NCBI GenBank assembly: GCA_036362985.1
Contig: JAYGXS010000002.1
Coordinates: 13,704,096-13,768,095 of the forward strand
Length of the DNA stretch: 64,000 nucleotides
Direction: 5' to 3'
From: Ligula intestinalis
Taxonomy: Eukaryota; Platyhelminthes; Cestoda; Diphyllobothriidea; Diphyllobothriidae
The notes beneath the pieces were generated by a model. The model had not been told where the DNA came from. It searched no databases and saw nothing but the letters and a program-made list of their open reading frames with translations. Shown piece by piece: positions 1-9,606 of the stretch. Position numbers and translations under genes: made by a program. The first letter of the stretch is position 1. Each line of letters starts with the position of its first letter.

Positions 1-389
1 AATACGCCGCTGGGTGATGCAAACTTACGACAGACTGCTCCCACTGAAACCTCTGCAGTTGTCTACAAAATACGTTGCAACGGTGGCGACTGTAATTACG
101 TTGGAAAAAAAGCCGCAAATTGCAGACCCGCATACACGAGCACAAAATAGCGGCTCAGAGACTGGACCACAACTCACAACTTGCAGCAAACATCGCAGAG
201 ACTGGCCACGACTTTGATCTTCCAAGAGCGACCATCGTAGGCCGAGGAACCCCAAAAGCCAAGAGGCTGACACTTGAGGCGTGGGTCTCAGATACAAACT
301 CTATCAACAGGCTTCTGGATCTGCCTGCGGCCTACGAAGTCCTGCGCCATTATGTTGGCAAAAAAAGAACAAGGCCGAACCGAAAGTAA
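1..389 (+). pseudogene. Penelope-like element 3' fragment (GIY-YIG endonuclease), family B
   Basis: C-terminal GIY-YIG endonuclease of a Penelope-like retroelement, cut by the window edge. The first half (VVYKIRCNGGDCNYVGKK) is in one frame and the second half (from LQTRIHEHK, then ETGHDFD and SDTNSINRLLDL) in another, so there is a frameshift between about 105 and 120. The layout matches the other family B copies here (for example 8564-9037): VVY/VYC in place of GIY, then YVGK, RIHEHK, an ETGH block and an S-x-NR block. It is dead. The 3' tail to about 690 carries the hammerhead-like motif listed next. Confidence 0.8.
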
Positions 390-688
390 GAATAGCAAGC
401 GCAGGGGACCCCACAACTAACCGGCCGGAAGAGGAGGCAGGTTGACCTGAACCCTCTAACATGGGGACAAGGCACGAAACTAATCGCTGTTCATGACCCG
501 CCCTGTTTTTTTGCTATCCGTGCCCGTGACCAGAAACCAGTTCTCCACAAAGTCACACGCTGTAACTCCAGGGGCATGTGCAGGAGACACACGATAAGAT
601 AGCGTGGGAATGGACGCGGCGTGGAAATGGACCAATCACAAGCGCCACCCCCCTCCCCCTACCAACGCCTGTTGTTTTCTCATTTTCT

Positions 689-733
689 CTGACGACGGCT
701 TCTCATGTGGAGCTGAAAGCTCAAGACAATAAA
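689..733 (+). ncRNA. Hammerhead-like motif in Penelope family B tail
   Basis: CTGACGA box followed about 20 nt later by CTGAAAGCTC and an A-rich end. This is the CUGANGA...GAAA skeleton repeated at many family B 3' ends in this window. The base before GAAA is U rather than the usual C, so this copy is probably inactive. Confidence 0.45.
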
Positions 734-1195
734 TTAATTGATCCAGTGCTCGACTCGTCTCCTTCCTTATCCAAGCAGATACCTGGAACGCGAACTTTCT
801 CATTCATTCAGGCACTCGTTTGTATTGTTGCTGATATTTCAAAAACTTGTTTGGAGACGACACACACTGCCTTTGACGAGACCATAACCTAAGGACAGGC
901 ACTGAAACAGGCCAAGCCACCGGAGTAATAGGCGCGCACAAATAGGCAAGCAAGAAGCGTACACTGTTGCGTCGAGCACCTGTGATGCCTTTTGCTCACG
1001 CATGCGGCCAAATATTCGAAGAATTCTGCGAGAGCATCACCGCGTGGGAAAGGATCAATCAGCGTTTGGCCCACCGTATCCAGAATGGGAAAATATAGGT
1101 CAATACCCGGCCTTATAGTATGCTTCATGAGCATTTGCACTGAATCCAAATATCTTTTTCGGTGACCTTCTTGGTCTCTCAAATTTCTGGCACAG
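734..1195. other. No gene recognised
   Basis: Only short incidental reading frames were seen. The first part is probably the rest of the Penelope tail. Confidence 0.5.
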
Positions 1196-1640
1196 GCAAT
1201 TTAAGTAGTGACCTCAGATGCCCCTAGTCCCAGCATTTTGTCCTAGGGCATTGGTATTACTAGGGGTTTTGGGATTGGAGAAATAGGACAGGCGGTGAAG
1301 GAAATTCGTAGAAGTAAGTGGAAGGTGGGAAAATGCAGTAAAATTTGTTTCCCGCCACCGCTGAGAGTAAGTTATTCCACGTGTGAATTGGAGGTGTGCG
1401 CGGTGCTTCGCGCTGCGAAATATACTGATCTAACTCCATGACAGTAAGTTGGACCTCAGGTAAGTTGAAGTAGATGACCTCCTAAATAAAATTTCCATAG
1501 TTTTAGGAATTTCGAGTATCCTGCATTTTAATAATTGGGTTTTCCGCAATACGTTAAACGATAATATAGATTAGGAAAATTTACAGATCTAAAGCAACAA
1601 CAATTCTAGATACAATAAAGTAAGGTGTCAAGCCCTCACC
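1196..1640 (+). repeat. Foldback/MITE family D, copy 1 (partial)
   Basis: Starts with the family terminal sequence TTTAAGTAGTG, then CCCCTAGTCCCAGCATTTTG, and contains the shared interior (GGAGAAATAGGA, GTAAGTTGAAGTAG, ACCTCCTAAATAAA). Other copies are at 22070-22435, 24395-24530 (end only), 29214-29776 and 59955-60487. The matching inverted right end is not obvious here, so this copy is probably truncated. Confidence 0.6.
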
Positions 1641-1784
1641 GCACCAACAAAGACCCCAAGCGGTGAGTACAGGAGCTGATAATTATAGCATGCATGGGGA
1701 TGACGGCTATGAACTTTCAATACCGTGCAAAGTTTGCATGTATCACCCTAGTCTGCGCATGTCTTACACTATCCAACTGTTACC

Positions 1785-2110
1785 TAGGAGTAAGGATTCT
1801 CGGCAGAATCTGAAACGTTAGGAAACGTCAGTGATCGCATTTCTGGCCACTTTAGTCTGCCTTGTCTTTGCCGGTAATAATATCTGCCTAGACAACCAGC
1901 TGTTAGTCTGTTAGGACCTCTGATGGGGCCCAAAGCAGAGTGGGACAGGTGAGTTCCGTTAGTGGTTGGGTGAACGTTCATAAATGATTGCAATATCCCT
2001 CGACCTAACTCGGCACGATATCGAGCTCGTGGCTCAGTGGTAAGGGAGGTTAGGAGGCTCGGGCGGCAAATCACTTGGGACTGAGTATGACTGGCTGACA
2101 ATGGCTAATA
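1785..2110 (+). repeat. Interspersed SINE-like repeat, left part, interrupted by a Penelope element
   Basis: The segment is similar, in the same orientation, to 54420-54690. Shared landmarks include TTGTCTTTGCC, a GGCCCAAAGCAGAG-type block, GTGAGTTCCGTTA and GAGTATGACTGGCTGAC. A stretch near 2030-2045 (GTGGCTCAGTGGTAAG) resembles a tRNA A box, which suggests a tRNA-derived SINE. The repeat resumes at 4579 after the inserted element. Confidence 0.55.
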
Positions 2111-2111
2111 A

Positions 2112-2292
2112 TTTGAAGCAAGCAAATGTGGCAGAATTTATTCGATCAAATAAATTTCGTGACGGCTCGTCAGCTGCGGCCCGTCTTTGTATGAATGAAT
2201 AACAAGTAGGTTATAGCACAATTTGAATATCAACAAAATCAATAAAAGCAAGGTCAAATTTACGCGTAAGTGAACATTCATATTGTCAACGT
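2112..2292 (-). repeat. Left pseudo-LTR of the Penelope element (inverted copy)
   Basis: Reverse complement of 4371-4553 with few differences. Both contain ACGTTGACAATATGAATGTT, ACTTACGCGTAAATTTGACC and the hammerhead block. Confidence 0.9.
2131..2177 (-). ncRNA. Hammerhead ribozyme (minus strand, left terminal repeat)
   Basis: Read on the minus strand it is identical to 4486-4532: GCAG, CTGACGA core, short helix II region, CGAAA, a 6-bp TTTATT/AATAAA helix III, UU at the predicted cleavage site, and CTGC closing helix I. Confidence 0.75.
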
Positions 2293-2300
2293 ACCGGAAG

Positions 2301-4300
2301 TCTTTATGCAAGAAGTCCACTGACGACTACTTTCCACTGGACGCACAGGAAATGATTCTAAATTTATCAGATCTAAAACTAACGAAGCTACAATCATAGG
2401 CTTTATCACTGGGATTAGACTTTTGTGTTCCAAACAGAAGAATAAACCCAATTGAAATTGAGGCCCAATTTGAAGACCTAAACTCTCAGTTAGCAGACCT
2501 AATACCTAGGTCAACTGACGATGTGGGGTGGCTTAAAGCAAAATTTGTGGACATTGCTCACCAATATCGCAATGCTCCTGTAACACAAACAACTCCTCTG
2601 ACAAAAGAACACATGGCTGCCCTCACCTCTTTGAAACACCAGGAGGAAATAATAATTTCTAAACCAGACAAAGGTCATAGAGTTGTCATTCTCAACCGGA
2701 AGGATTATGTAAGAAAAATGGAAGCTATTTGGGGTGACCAGAGCAAATTTCGTCTAGAGGTGTCTGGCAAAGATCAAACCAAAGCAATAGAAGATTTAGT
2801 ATGGAAAGCTATTAAAAAGTTGCGGAACAAAAACCTGATTGATACTGCAACTGCATTAGCTTTAAAGCCTAAAGGAACACACATCCCCAGACTATATGGT
2901 CTGCCCAAAACACAGAAGAAGGACATACCTTTGCGGCCAATTTTGTCTATGATTAACTCTCCTCAACACAAGCTAGCAAAATGGCTTGTCAAGGAATTAA
3001 AGCCGATTAGGAGCCGGTTCTCCACTTACGTGACAAAGGATGTCTTTCAATTTGTTGAAGATATTAAGTTCCAAAATATTGCAAACAAATTTATGATTTC
3101 TTTAGACGTTGAATCCTTATTTACAAACGTACCATTGGACGAAACAATCGACTTTATATGTACTCATGCATCCTATACTCGTCTACCACCTGATTTACTA
3201 AGGGAATTGCTTACACTGTGTACGCAAAATGTGCAACTCCTCTTTAATGGGCATCGGTATAGACAAATCGATGGAGTCGCAATGGGAAGTCCACTTGGAC
3301 CTACTTTTGCTGACATATTCATGGGTCATTTAGAAGATAACGTGTCATCACAACTAAACAAGACAACTTTATACAGACGTTACGTCGATGATATCTTCAC
3401 TATAGTTGAAACCAGACAAGACGCTGAAAACCTTCTTCGATTCATGAATAAATTGCATCCAAAAATAAAGTTCACGATGGAAATGGAGCAAAACAACAAG
3501 TTGCCTTTTCTTGACGTCCTTCTGTTTAGAGAGGCTGATGGTTCAATAAGGCGAAGTGTTTATCACAAGGCTACCTGGAAGGGCCAGTACCTACACTTTA
3601 CTAGTTTTGTGCCAATCCAGTGGAAACGAAACTTGGTACTAACTCTCTTCCAGTGAGCTGAGAGAATTTGCAGCAATGAAACATTACCAACAGAAATTTC
3701 CAGCATCAAAGACGCCCTACTTAACCGTGGATATCCTTCACGTTTCATTCAGAAATACAGTAAACCTTTACGGCTGAAAATTACGGAAAAGTTTGTTCCA
3801 AAAAGCCCGTTTTTATATCTCTACCCTTAAAAGGTGACAATATATCAAATACAATCAAACGACGTTTGCGATGCACCATAGAGAGAACGTACAATGCAGC
3901 TGCATTGGTGTTCCTCAGTCCTATTAAAGGCCTTCCCGTTAATGGGACAAAAAATGCCTTGCCTTTGCACGCCACTCCAAACTGCGTCTATGAATTTACA
4001 TGCACTTGCGGATGCAAGTACATCGGGCGAACGCAAAGGCAATTGGCGACCAGGGCAGCTGAACATTTACCCTCTTGGTTTTTTAAACAGGAAAACAAAG
4101 TACGTCGGTCCTCTATTACAAAACATCTATTGGACAGCGGTCACTCTGTTGATCCGAAAAAATATTTCCGAGTTCTTGTTCGAGCACGAACAAACCGGAC
4201 ATTACGCTACATGGAAGCAGCCTACATACGGCGGGAGAAACCCAACCTATGTAAGCAATTAGAACATGTGGCTAACCTACAGCTGCCTTGGGGTCCATAG
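2301..4300 (+). pseudogene. Penelope-like reverse transcriptase with C-terminal GIY-YIG endonuclease (near-intact)
   Basis: One reading frame for a Penelope-type polyprotein; a true start codon was not found. It is open from at least 2301, broken by TAG at 2397-2399, open through the RT, broken by TGA at 3654-3656, and shifts frame near 3828 before the endonuclease. RT motifs are in order: SLDVESLFTNVPLDE (motif A, about 3098-3142), MGSPLGPTFAD (motif B, from 3282) and YVDD (motif C, 3381-3392), then LPFLDVLL. The endonuclease begins around 3983 with CVYEF..CKYIGRTQRQLATRAAEH, where VYE and YIG are the GIY and YIG elements, and ends at LQLPWGP. Only two stops and one frameshift were noted, so the copy is young. 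The RT would copy the element RNA and the nuclease would nick the target. Confidence 0.9.
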
Positions 4301-4370
4301 GCCTACATTTAGTCACCTTTTGTTTGTTTTTGTGTTGTTTCCCCCCCAAAATTCCGCTCTTTCCCGAGTT

Positions 4371-4553
4371 ACGTTGACAATATGAATGTTCACTTACGCG
4401 TAAATTTGACCTTGCTTTTATTGATTTTGTTGATATTCAAATTGTGCTGTAACCCACTTGTTATTCATTCGTGCAAAGACGGGCCGCAGCTGACGAGCCG
4501 TCACGAAATTTATTTGATCGAATAAATTCTGCCATATTTGCTTGCTTAAAATT
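4371..4553 (+). repeat. Right pseudo-LTR of the Penelope element
   Basis: Direct-orientation partner of 2112-2292. It runs from ACGTTGACAATATGAATG to TTTGCTTGCTTAAAAT. A further 25 bp without a left-side partner follow before the target duplication at 4579. Confidence 0.9.
4486..4532 (+). ncRNA. Hammerhead ribozyme (plus strand, right terminal repeat)
   Basis: Helix I is GCAG (4486-4489) with CTGC (4529-4532). The core CTGACGA is 4490-4496 and GAAA is 4505-4508. Helix III is TTTATT (4509-4514) with AATAAA (4521-4526) closed by a 6-nt loop, plus A4508 with T4527. Predicted cleavage follows T4528. Position 7 of the core is C, which is a tolerated variable position. Helix II is weak: only the closing G-C pair is certain. 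Hammerheads in Penelope-like elements are established. Confidence 0.8.
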
Positions 4554-4578
4554 TCTTCCTGGGAAAAGATGTTTCACC

Positions 4579-4640
4579 TGGCTAATAAGCCAGAAATGGT
4601 CATTCCAGTCTCTCTAGTCTCTGTCGGTAAAACTGTTTGC
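4579..4640 (+). repeat. SINE-like repeat, right part after the Penelope insertion
   Basis: Begins with the target duplication and continues GCTAATAAGCCAGAAAT, as in the uninterrupted copy at about 54492. Confidence 0.6.
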
Positions 4641-4667
4641 TCGTAAAATATAAGGCATTGGACTCAC

Positions 4668-5729
4668 CAGTGCCGCCAAATATTCCACCGGTTGGCCAGG
4701 AGGAACAGAGAGTGCGCTTGAGATCGTTCTGCCTTAGCTCCTCGGAGTTGGACGATTTCGCGCCCAGCCTTACAGGCAGAGCCGCAAGTTGTTTCCTCTG
4801 CTTGACCTCACCACCACCACCACCTCCGCCACAAAGACTATGCTTCCTTTCAGCAGCCGGGTCCAAATTAGCACGCAGTGGAGCCTGGCGGGGATTAAAG
4901 CGATGAAAGACCTCGGGTTTTATGATCACCCGCCAGTGTCCAATGTCATCCCGGCTTGGACGGCTCACGTCAACCACCTGATAGCCATATCGTTCAAAGT
5001 CGGTCCTGGTGTCGTCTGCGGCGCCTGCCCGGTGGTTTTGTCCACCGGCTGATGAGTCGAAACTGTGACCCTGCTGTGTTGCACCGGATTGACCCGGACT
5101 CCTCAGATTGTCCCTGGGGGTGATGCAGGCCTGGCGTCGCAGGAGGCTGCGACGCCTTGCCGCCCAGTCACGTCCCTCTTCGTTGCGACTGCTGCTGCCA
5201 CCGCCACCGCTACCACAGCCCCTCGGCGTCCCCAGCACGTGGCTCGACTGCATTTTGTGTGGTTCCTCGGGCTTGAAGAGGGTGTTGGGTCTCACGACCA
5301 GCTGTGACCGCTGCAGCTGCTGCCGTTGTTGTTGTTGACCGTTTGCCGAGCACTGCAACAAGTTGGGATCAGTCTGGCAGAGGAGCACGCGTGAGGGCAC
5401 CAGAAGATGCTGTTGGTAGTTGCTGCTGTCGTCTGTGGGGCTGCTCAAACCGCCACCACCACCACCCCTACTGTCGTAAAATAACTGGCCAGCGCTTGGC
5501 TGCAGGGCCTGGCTCTGACAGCGGGTTCGACTGTTCCAACTGGCGGAGGGGGAACGGCTGGTGCGGGCGGATTCCCGACGTGCCCGCTCTGCGGCCTCTA
5601 TGGACGCCTCCCTAGCCATTTCGAGGGTGATATTGGCCGCGTAGCGAGCCGCCTCCAGGTGGTAAGTACTGTGTCGGAAATAGCAGGCACCGTGTTCACT
5701 CGAGGGCGTAAATAGGGGGCGATTCAAGT
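4668..5729 (-). CDS. Long internal exon of an unrecognised host protein
   Basis: Minus-strand frame open for about 350 codons, bounded by a good acceptor (GATCTGCAG before 5729) and a consensus donor (G|GTGAGT after 4668); without splicing the frame continues to a stop at 4600. The product starts near LNRPLFTPSSEHGACYFRHS, then has an alanine/arginine-rich helical stretch (EMAREASIEAAERARR), poly-Gly runs, a Gln-rich run, and a more ordered-looking section (FERYGYQVVDVSRPSRDDIG, HWRVIIKPEVFHRFNPRQAP). I recognise no domain. The trinucleotide-rich composition of both strands is a reason for caution, but the length and splice signals favour a real exon. It may join 8133-8464 upstream. Confidence 0.55.
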
Positions 5730-6080
5730 CTGCAGATCGCGTTTCTCGTGAGACGCGTGACGCGCGACAGACGGACGTGGAGGGATTCCGAAATTGACCT
5801 GGATGACAAAATTAAAGAGGGTGGCTGAAAACACTTATTTGTGCGTCTTCGGTTGAGATGTTTTACAAGAAGGGCAAAACTATCTGCAAGCTGACAATTG
5901 GAATTAAACGGTTAGCGAAAGCCTCATGCACGTTCATACTGCAAATGAACATGCCTTAGAAGTGGAGGTAATTGATTTAAAAGTTGAAAATTGATTTAAA
6001 ATCGCAATAATTAAAATGGGGAATACAACCAATGCAAAGTGAGAACGGCGCAGATAGAACTGGCGAATCGGACACAATCG
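5730..6080. other. No gene recognised
   Basis: Nothing recognisable; would be intron if the 4668-5729 exon is real. Confidence 0.4.
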
Positions 6081-6089
6081 TTTTTCAAA

Positions 6090-7065
6090 TCTACATCGAA
6101 TTTTTTGAGATCAGAGTTAACTCATTAACGATTGGATTTTTCTCTATTTCTTTAAAACTCACTTCCTCTTCCTCCACACTGATGACCTGCGATCATCAAA
6201 TGAACATTTGTACGTTAACTATGCTGATGAAATGGTTGTTGGCCATCCTCTCAAATGCCAGGTACATCTCCAAGTACTAAAAGATGGCCTGGATCACGTC
6301 TCGGCATGGTTTTCAAACAATGTTTTTCTACTAAACGACCAGAAGTCAGTCCAGTGTGTTTTTCGATTGTGATCCTCTCTCAGTCCTGAATCTATTGACA
6401 TTCTGCCCAATGAAATATCCTCTTTCTGGTAACTCGTTGTTACTCTGGCATCTAACATCTACTCTACTCTTTCTTTTGAAGGCATTTTTTCTTAAAATCC
6501 GTAAACTATTATTTTATATCAGCCGTTTGCGTTCATATCACACCGCAAGCCCTAAGACGGCGATTTATAGATGCCTGTATTCTCCCTCTCATTCTTTACT
6601 GCTCTCCTGCTATTTTTCAGCTTTACTTTAAAAAGACCTGGTCATTTTTAAACGTATTCTACGAATGATCTCTTCAGCTGACGGTTTTTCCTATGTTTTT
6701 TTAGTTGAGATAAATAAGAGTGACACTTTAAAACGGTCAATCAATTTGCTGATTACATCCCTAGTGAGGTCGCTGACCCTCTCCATTCTGAACTAATGTC
6801 TGCAAAGTCTTCCCGTACGATATGCCGGGGCGTCTTTTCCATGTGTTGCCATAAATCGGCATATTAGCAATCTCTTCCCCCATTCCTAGCACGCTGCCTC
6901 ACGTGTGAAGAAAGGAAATTGAGGAGTTAAACGCCAACTTGTCTCTATTACAGGCGTGAATATTGTAAAAAATTGAAACTTCCAGTATTCTATGCTCTTT
7001 TACCTTACTTTATCACTTACAGTCCGCGAATGAAGCCACTTTGTTCTGAAAATTTAGGATATTAC
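6090..7065 (+). pseudogene. Non-LTR retrotransposon RT fragment, copy 1 (CR1/Jockey-like)
   Basis: Broken frames encode the end of a reverse transcriptase: NYADEMVVGHPLKCQ (a YADD variant), VHLQVLKDGLDHVSAWF, LLNDQKSVQCVF, SPEFIDI, then FADYIPSEVADPLHSELMSA and SSRTICRG. Copy 2 at 20215-21165 aligns through the coding part and the 3' untranslated part (TGAAAATTTAGGATATTAC here, TGAAAATCTTAGATATTACC there). Stops and frameshifts are frequent. Confidence 0.75.
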
Positions 7066-7745
7066 GTTCATTAGTAAAACAAAGTAGGCTAACAACAACG
7101 AAATAGGAAGTTAGGTATGTATAGTAAAGTACGGTGTTACTTAAAAAGAATCCTGATCGTGCCCTCAAACTGCTATCACACAAACAATTGATCACAGAAT
7201 CTGGATCTGGGGCAGATGCGGACAAAGCAACTATGTCGGAGAAAGTTGCAGAAATCTCAAGACGTGAATTGCCAAACACGCAACAGTAGTGCGGCTCATT
7301 AAACGAGACCCGGCCACACATCCAAGTTTGAGGAGGCCGAAATTCTCGCAAGAGGTGACAATCAGGTGAGCCGAGAATTACTTCAGTTATGGTTCGTGGG
7401 TCCCCAATCTGTAAACAGGTGCAAGGCATTGTCCAATCTATATCCGGTGCTGAGACTCAATTTGGCCAAAGTAAGTCGCCAGTTGGGGAAGACTTCGGTC
7501 ACTGTGTCGTCTTACGCCAACACCGGAGAGCCAGATGGCTGAGCAATCATCATGCCCGAGTCCACTACGCGTGATAAAAGTTCAGCAAGTCAGGGCCCGC
7601 ATGCCAGTAAAAAAACTATTAACGCGCGAGAAGGCAATTACCGTTAATAGTCGTTTTTTGTTTGCAATAAATACTACATCCTATAAATGCTGCAAATTCC
7701 CGTACATATGTTATCCGTATCGACTTATGCTTTCTGCTCATGTCT

Positions 7746-7792
7746 CTGATGATGAATCCGCGACGGATCTCGAAACTTCCGGCGAACAAAAG
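7746..7792 (+). ncRNA. Hammerhead-like motif with canonical CTGATGA core
   Basis: CTGATGA (7746-7752), a 5-bp ATCCG/CGGAT helix II with CGA loop, then CGAAAC. A conserved block follows (CCCAGCGATCGAGT ... CTTCCTGGGA, itself a hairpin). Related copies are at 41962-42008 (+) and 61708-61753 (-). Probably a third retroelement terminal-repeat family. Confidence 0.55.
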
Positions 7793-8132
7793 TGCTGTCC
7801 CAGCGATCGAGTTGTTTTATCCTCAACCACTTCCTGGGACTCGCATATTCGCTTGTAGTTGTGGGAAATAAAGTTTTTATTTGTGCAATGGACATCGCTT
7901 CAAAGCATATGCTGACGTAGATGAGCAAAACAAAGCAAACAGTAATAGTACCCTTGTGTTCAGTTGTTTCCGACGTCCAGGGAGACAGGAGATTGTGCGC
8001 TGTTGCGGCTGTATGTACCTGATTATAGTGCTTCTTTCGAGCCTTGTGCCGGTGTGGAAAGATGTCACTCTTCGTCCGTCCGATCTTGACAACATTCCGA
8101 TTGGCGGCGGTTGCAGCACCGGGAAGGTTCAC

Positions 8133-8464
8133 CTCCACTCCATTGGGCCTCTGTTCCACTGGAACCAACTGCGCTGGAGGCAGTTCCCTGCATCGTGCAG
8201 CATATCGCATGTGCGAGGTGGCACGTCGGTGGGCAACTGTCGGCATGCCGGCCGCCACGCCGGAGTCACCGGTGGCCTCCTCCCCCTTGCCGTCCTTCCG
8301 ATTACGAGAAGCCTCCATGAACTTGACCACGACGCTGCGCACAGCACCCAGCCACGTGTGGTGACCACTGGCTGACCTCTGTCTTGCGGGGAGGGCTGGG
8401 GGGTGCAGCAAGACTGCTGTCGCTTCTGCGGTTTTGATTGAGGCTTCTGAGGCGTGATCCATAC
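8133..8464 (-). CDS. Possible exon of an unrecognised host protein
   Basis: Bounded by an acceptor (CCCTGTTGCAG before 8464) and a possible donor (GTGGAG|GTGAAC after 8133). One frame stays open well past both limits and reads MDHASEASIKTAEATAV, then TWLGAVRSVVVKFMEASRNR and RRATSHMRYAARCRELPPAQ. GC-rich composition keeps two frames open, so frame and donor are uncertain. It could lie upstream of 4668-5729 in the same gene, but the phases do not match with this donor. Confidence 0.35.
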
Positions 8465-8563
8465 CTGCAACAGGGTACACATGGCAAAACGTTACAAGGG
8501 GAAATAAATATCTTACGTGCTCACCCTCGGAGGACCCAAACAGAACCAACCACTACGATTTAG

Positions 8564-9037
8564 CATGCACTGCCACACATCAAGGGCGTGTCGGAAGCGA
8601 CCGAGCAAATTGCCACGGGACTAGGCGTCAGAATCGCACACTGTCCCAAGGTTACCATGCGCAGCCGGGTCATAAGAATGAAAGGTAGATTAAATCCCAA
8701 TGAGCAGCCGGACATAGTGTATTGTGTAACATGTCTAAACTGTCCTAGAAATTTCACGGGACAGAGAGGACGCATGCTGGGTTCGCGCATACACAAACAT
8801 AAGCCGGCTGTCAGACGGGGTGGCGCATTGTCGCAAGTGGCGGCCCACACCTACGAGACGGGTCACGAGTTCAACTTCGCAGCTGCGCGGATAATGGCCC
8901 ACGTCGGCATCAAGACAGGCCGCGAACTGATTGAAACCTGGGCGTCGGATGAAACCTCCGTTAACCGATGTATCGGGCTGGCGCCCGCATATGTTGTCCT
9001 GCGCCGGTATTTCCACACTCACGGCATTCGTGGTTAA
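8564..9037 (+). pseudogene. Penelope-like element 3' fragment (GIY-YIG), family B, frame intact
   Basis: 5'-truncated copy that stays open from just after TAG (8561-8563) to the stop at 9035-9037. It reads LPHIKGVSEATEQI, RMKGRLNPNEQPDIVYCVTC, NFTGQRGRMLGSRIHKHK, AAHTYETGHEFNFAAARI, ELIETWASDETSVNRCIGLA. VYC and FTG stand for GIY and YIG. This is the best-preserved family B endonuclease in the window. It is followed by a hammerhead-like motif at 9120. Confidence 0.85.
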
Positions 9038-9119
9038 TTGGTTCTCCTCCCACCCCTACGACGGTTAGTTGGCCCCATCCCCTATTAATGTTGCTTGTTT
9101 TACGTTGACGATTTTATCT

Positions 9120-9165
9120 CTGACGATGGCCTCCCACAAGAGTTCGAAAGCTCAGACTAAAAAAC
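9120..9165 (+). ncRNA. Hammerhead-like motif, Penelope family B tail
   Basis: CTGACGATGGCCTCCCACAA, then GAGTTCGAAAGCTCAGACTA. CTC/GAG gives a possible helix II, and GAAA is present. It lies about 80 bp past the endonuclease stop, the same arrangement as at 11.3, 28.4 and 33.7 kb. Confidence 0.5.
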
Positions 9166-9190
9166 TATGATTCCGGTGATCGACATGGCT

Positions 9191-9250
9191 TCTACTTCTT
9201 CGTCTTCTTCTTCTTCTTCTTCTTCTTCTTCTTCTTCTTCTTCTTCTTCT
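9191..9250. repeat. Microsatellite (CTT)n
   Basis: About twenty near-perfect CTT units, directly after the Penelope 3' tail. Confidence 0.95.
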
Positions 9251-9352
9251 CAATCTATAAGCAGCTTGAATTCCGCAGAGAAGATGAAGGTGCGATAACA
9301 CTAACAGCGCTAGTATTTGTCTGAGCTTTCGGTATCATACAAGAGGCTAGAC

Positions 9353-9598
9353 CAGGGGTCGGCAACCCATGGCTCGCGAGCCATATATGGCTCTTTTGAT
9401 GATCGCGTATGGCTCTTTCAGAAACTTCAGATTTTATGATTGTGGTTACTCTTTAAGGGTCTAAGTAGTGGGTTGTACTAAGGTCATTACAATCATCAGG
9501 CCAAATCATTTTAAAATATACTATATGGCTCTTTCGGAAATATAATTCCAAATATTTGTATTCTTGGCTCTCTGAGTTTAAAAGGTTGCCGACCCCTG
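9353..9598. mobile_element. Non-autonomous hAT-type element (MITE), 246 bp
   Basis: Terminal inverted repeats CAGGGGTCGGCAACC and GGTTGCCGACCCCTG. Flanked by the perfect 8-bp duplication GGCTAGAC (9345-9352 and 9599-9606). The interior repeats TATGGCTCTTT several times and has no coding capacity. An 8-bp duplication and CAGGG termini are hAT hallmarks. Confidence 0.92.
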
Positions 9599-9606
9599 GG
9601 CTAGAC

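Larger units (their letters stand above)
2111..4578 (+). mobile_element. Complete Penelope-like element (family A) with inverted terminal repeats and target duplication
   Basis: About 2.47 kb. It is flanked by the 9-bp direct repeat TGGCTAATA (2102-2110 and 4579-4587). The ends are inverted copies of about 180 bp (2112-2292 and 4371-4553). Between them lies one RT plus GIY-YIG reading frame (2301-4300) with three visible lesions. Each terminal repeat contains the same hammerhead ribozyme sequence. Inverted or direct pseudo-LTRs, an RT linked to a C-terminal GIY-YIG endonuclease, and hammerheads are all known Penelope-like features. The second copy of the host repeat near 54480-54530 shows the uninterrupted target, which supports the boundaries. 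Confidence 0.9.

Noticed and set aside
4637..5615. Several plus-strand frames opposite the long minus-strand exon
   Set aside because: They are shadows of the trinucleotide-rich minus-strand frame and lack splice support.
7013..7429. 138-codon minus-strand frame as a Penelope fragment
   Set aside because: The conserved endonuclease blocks could not be aligned to it.
7725..8549. 274-codon minus-strand frame as one gene
   Set aside because: It runs through the hammerhead-like terminal repeat at 7746 and past an acceptor at 8464, so at most an internal part is an exon.
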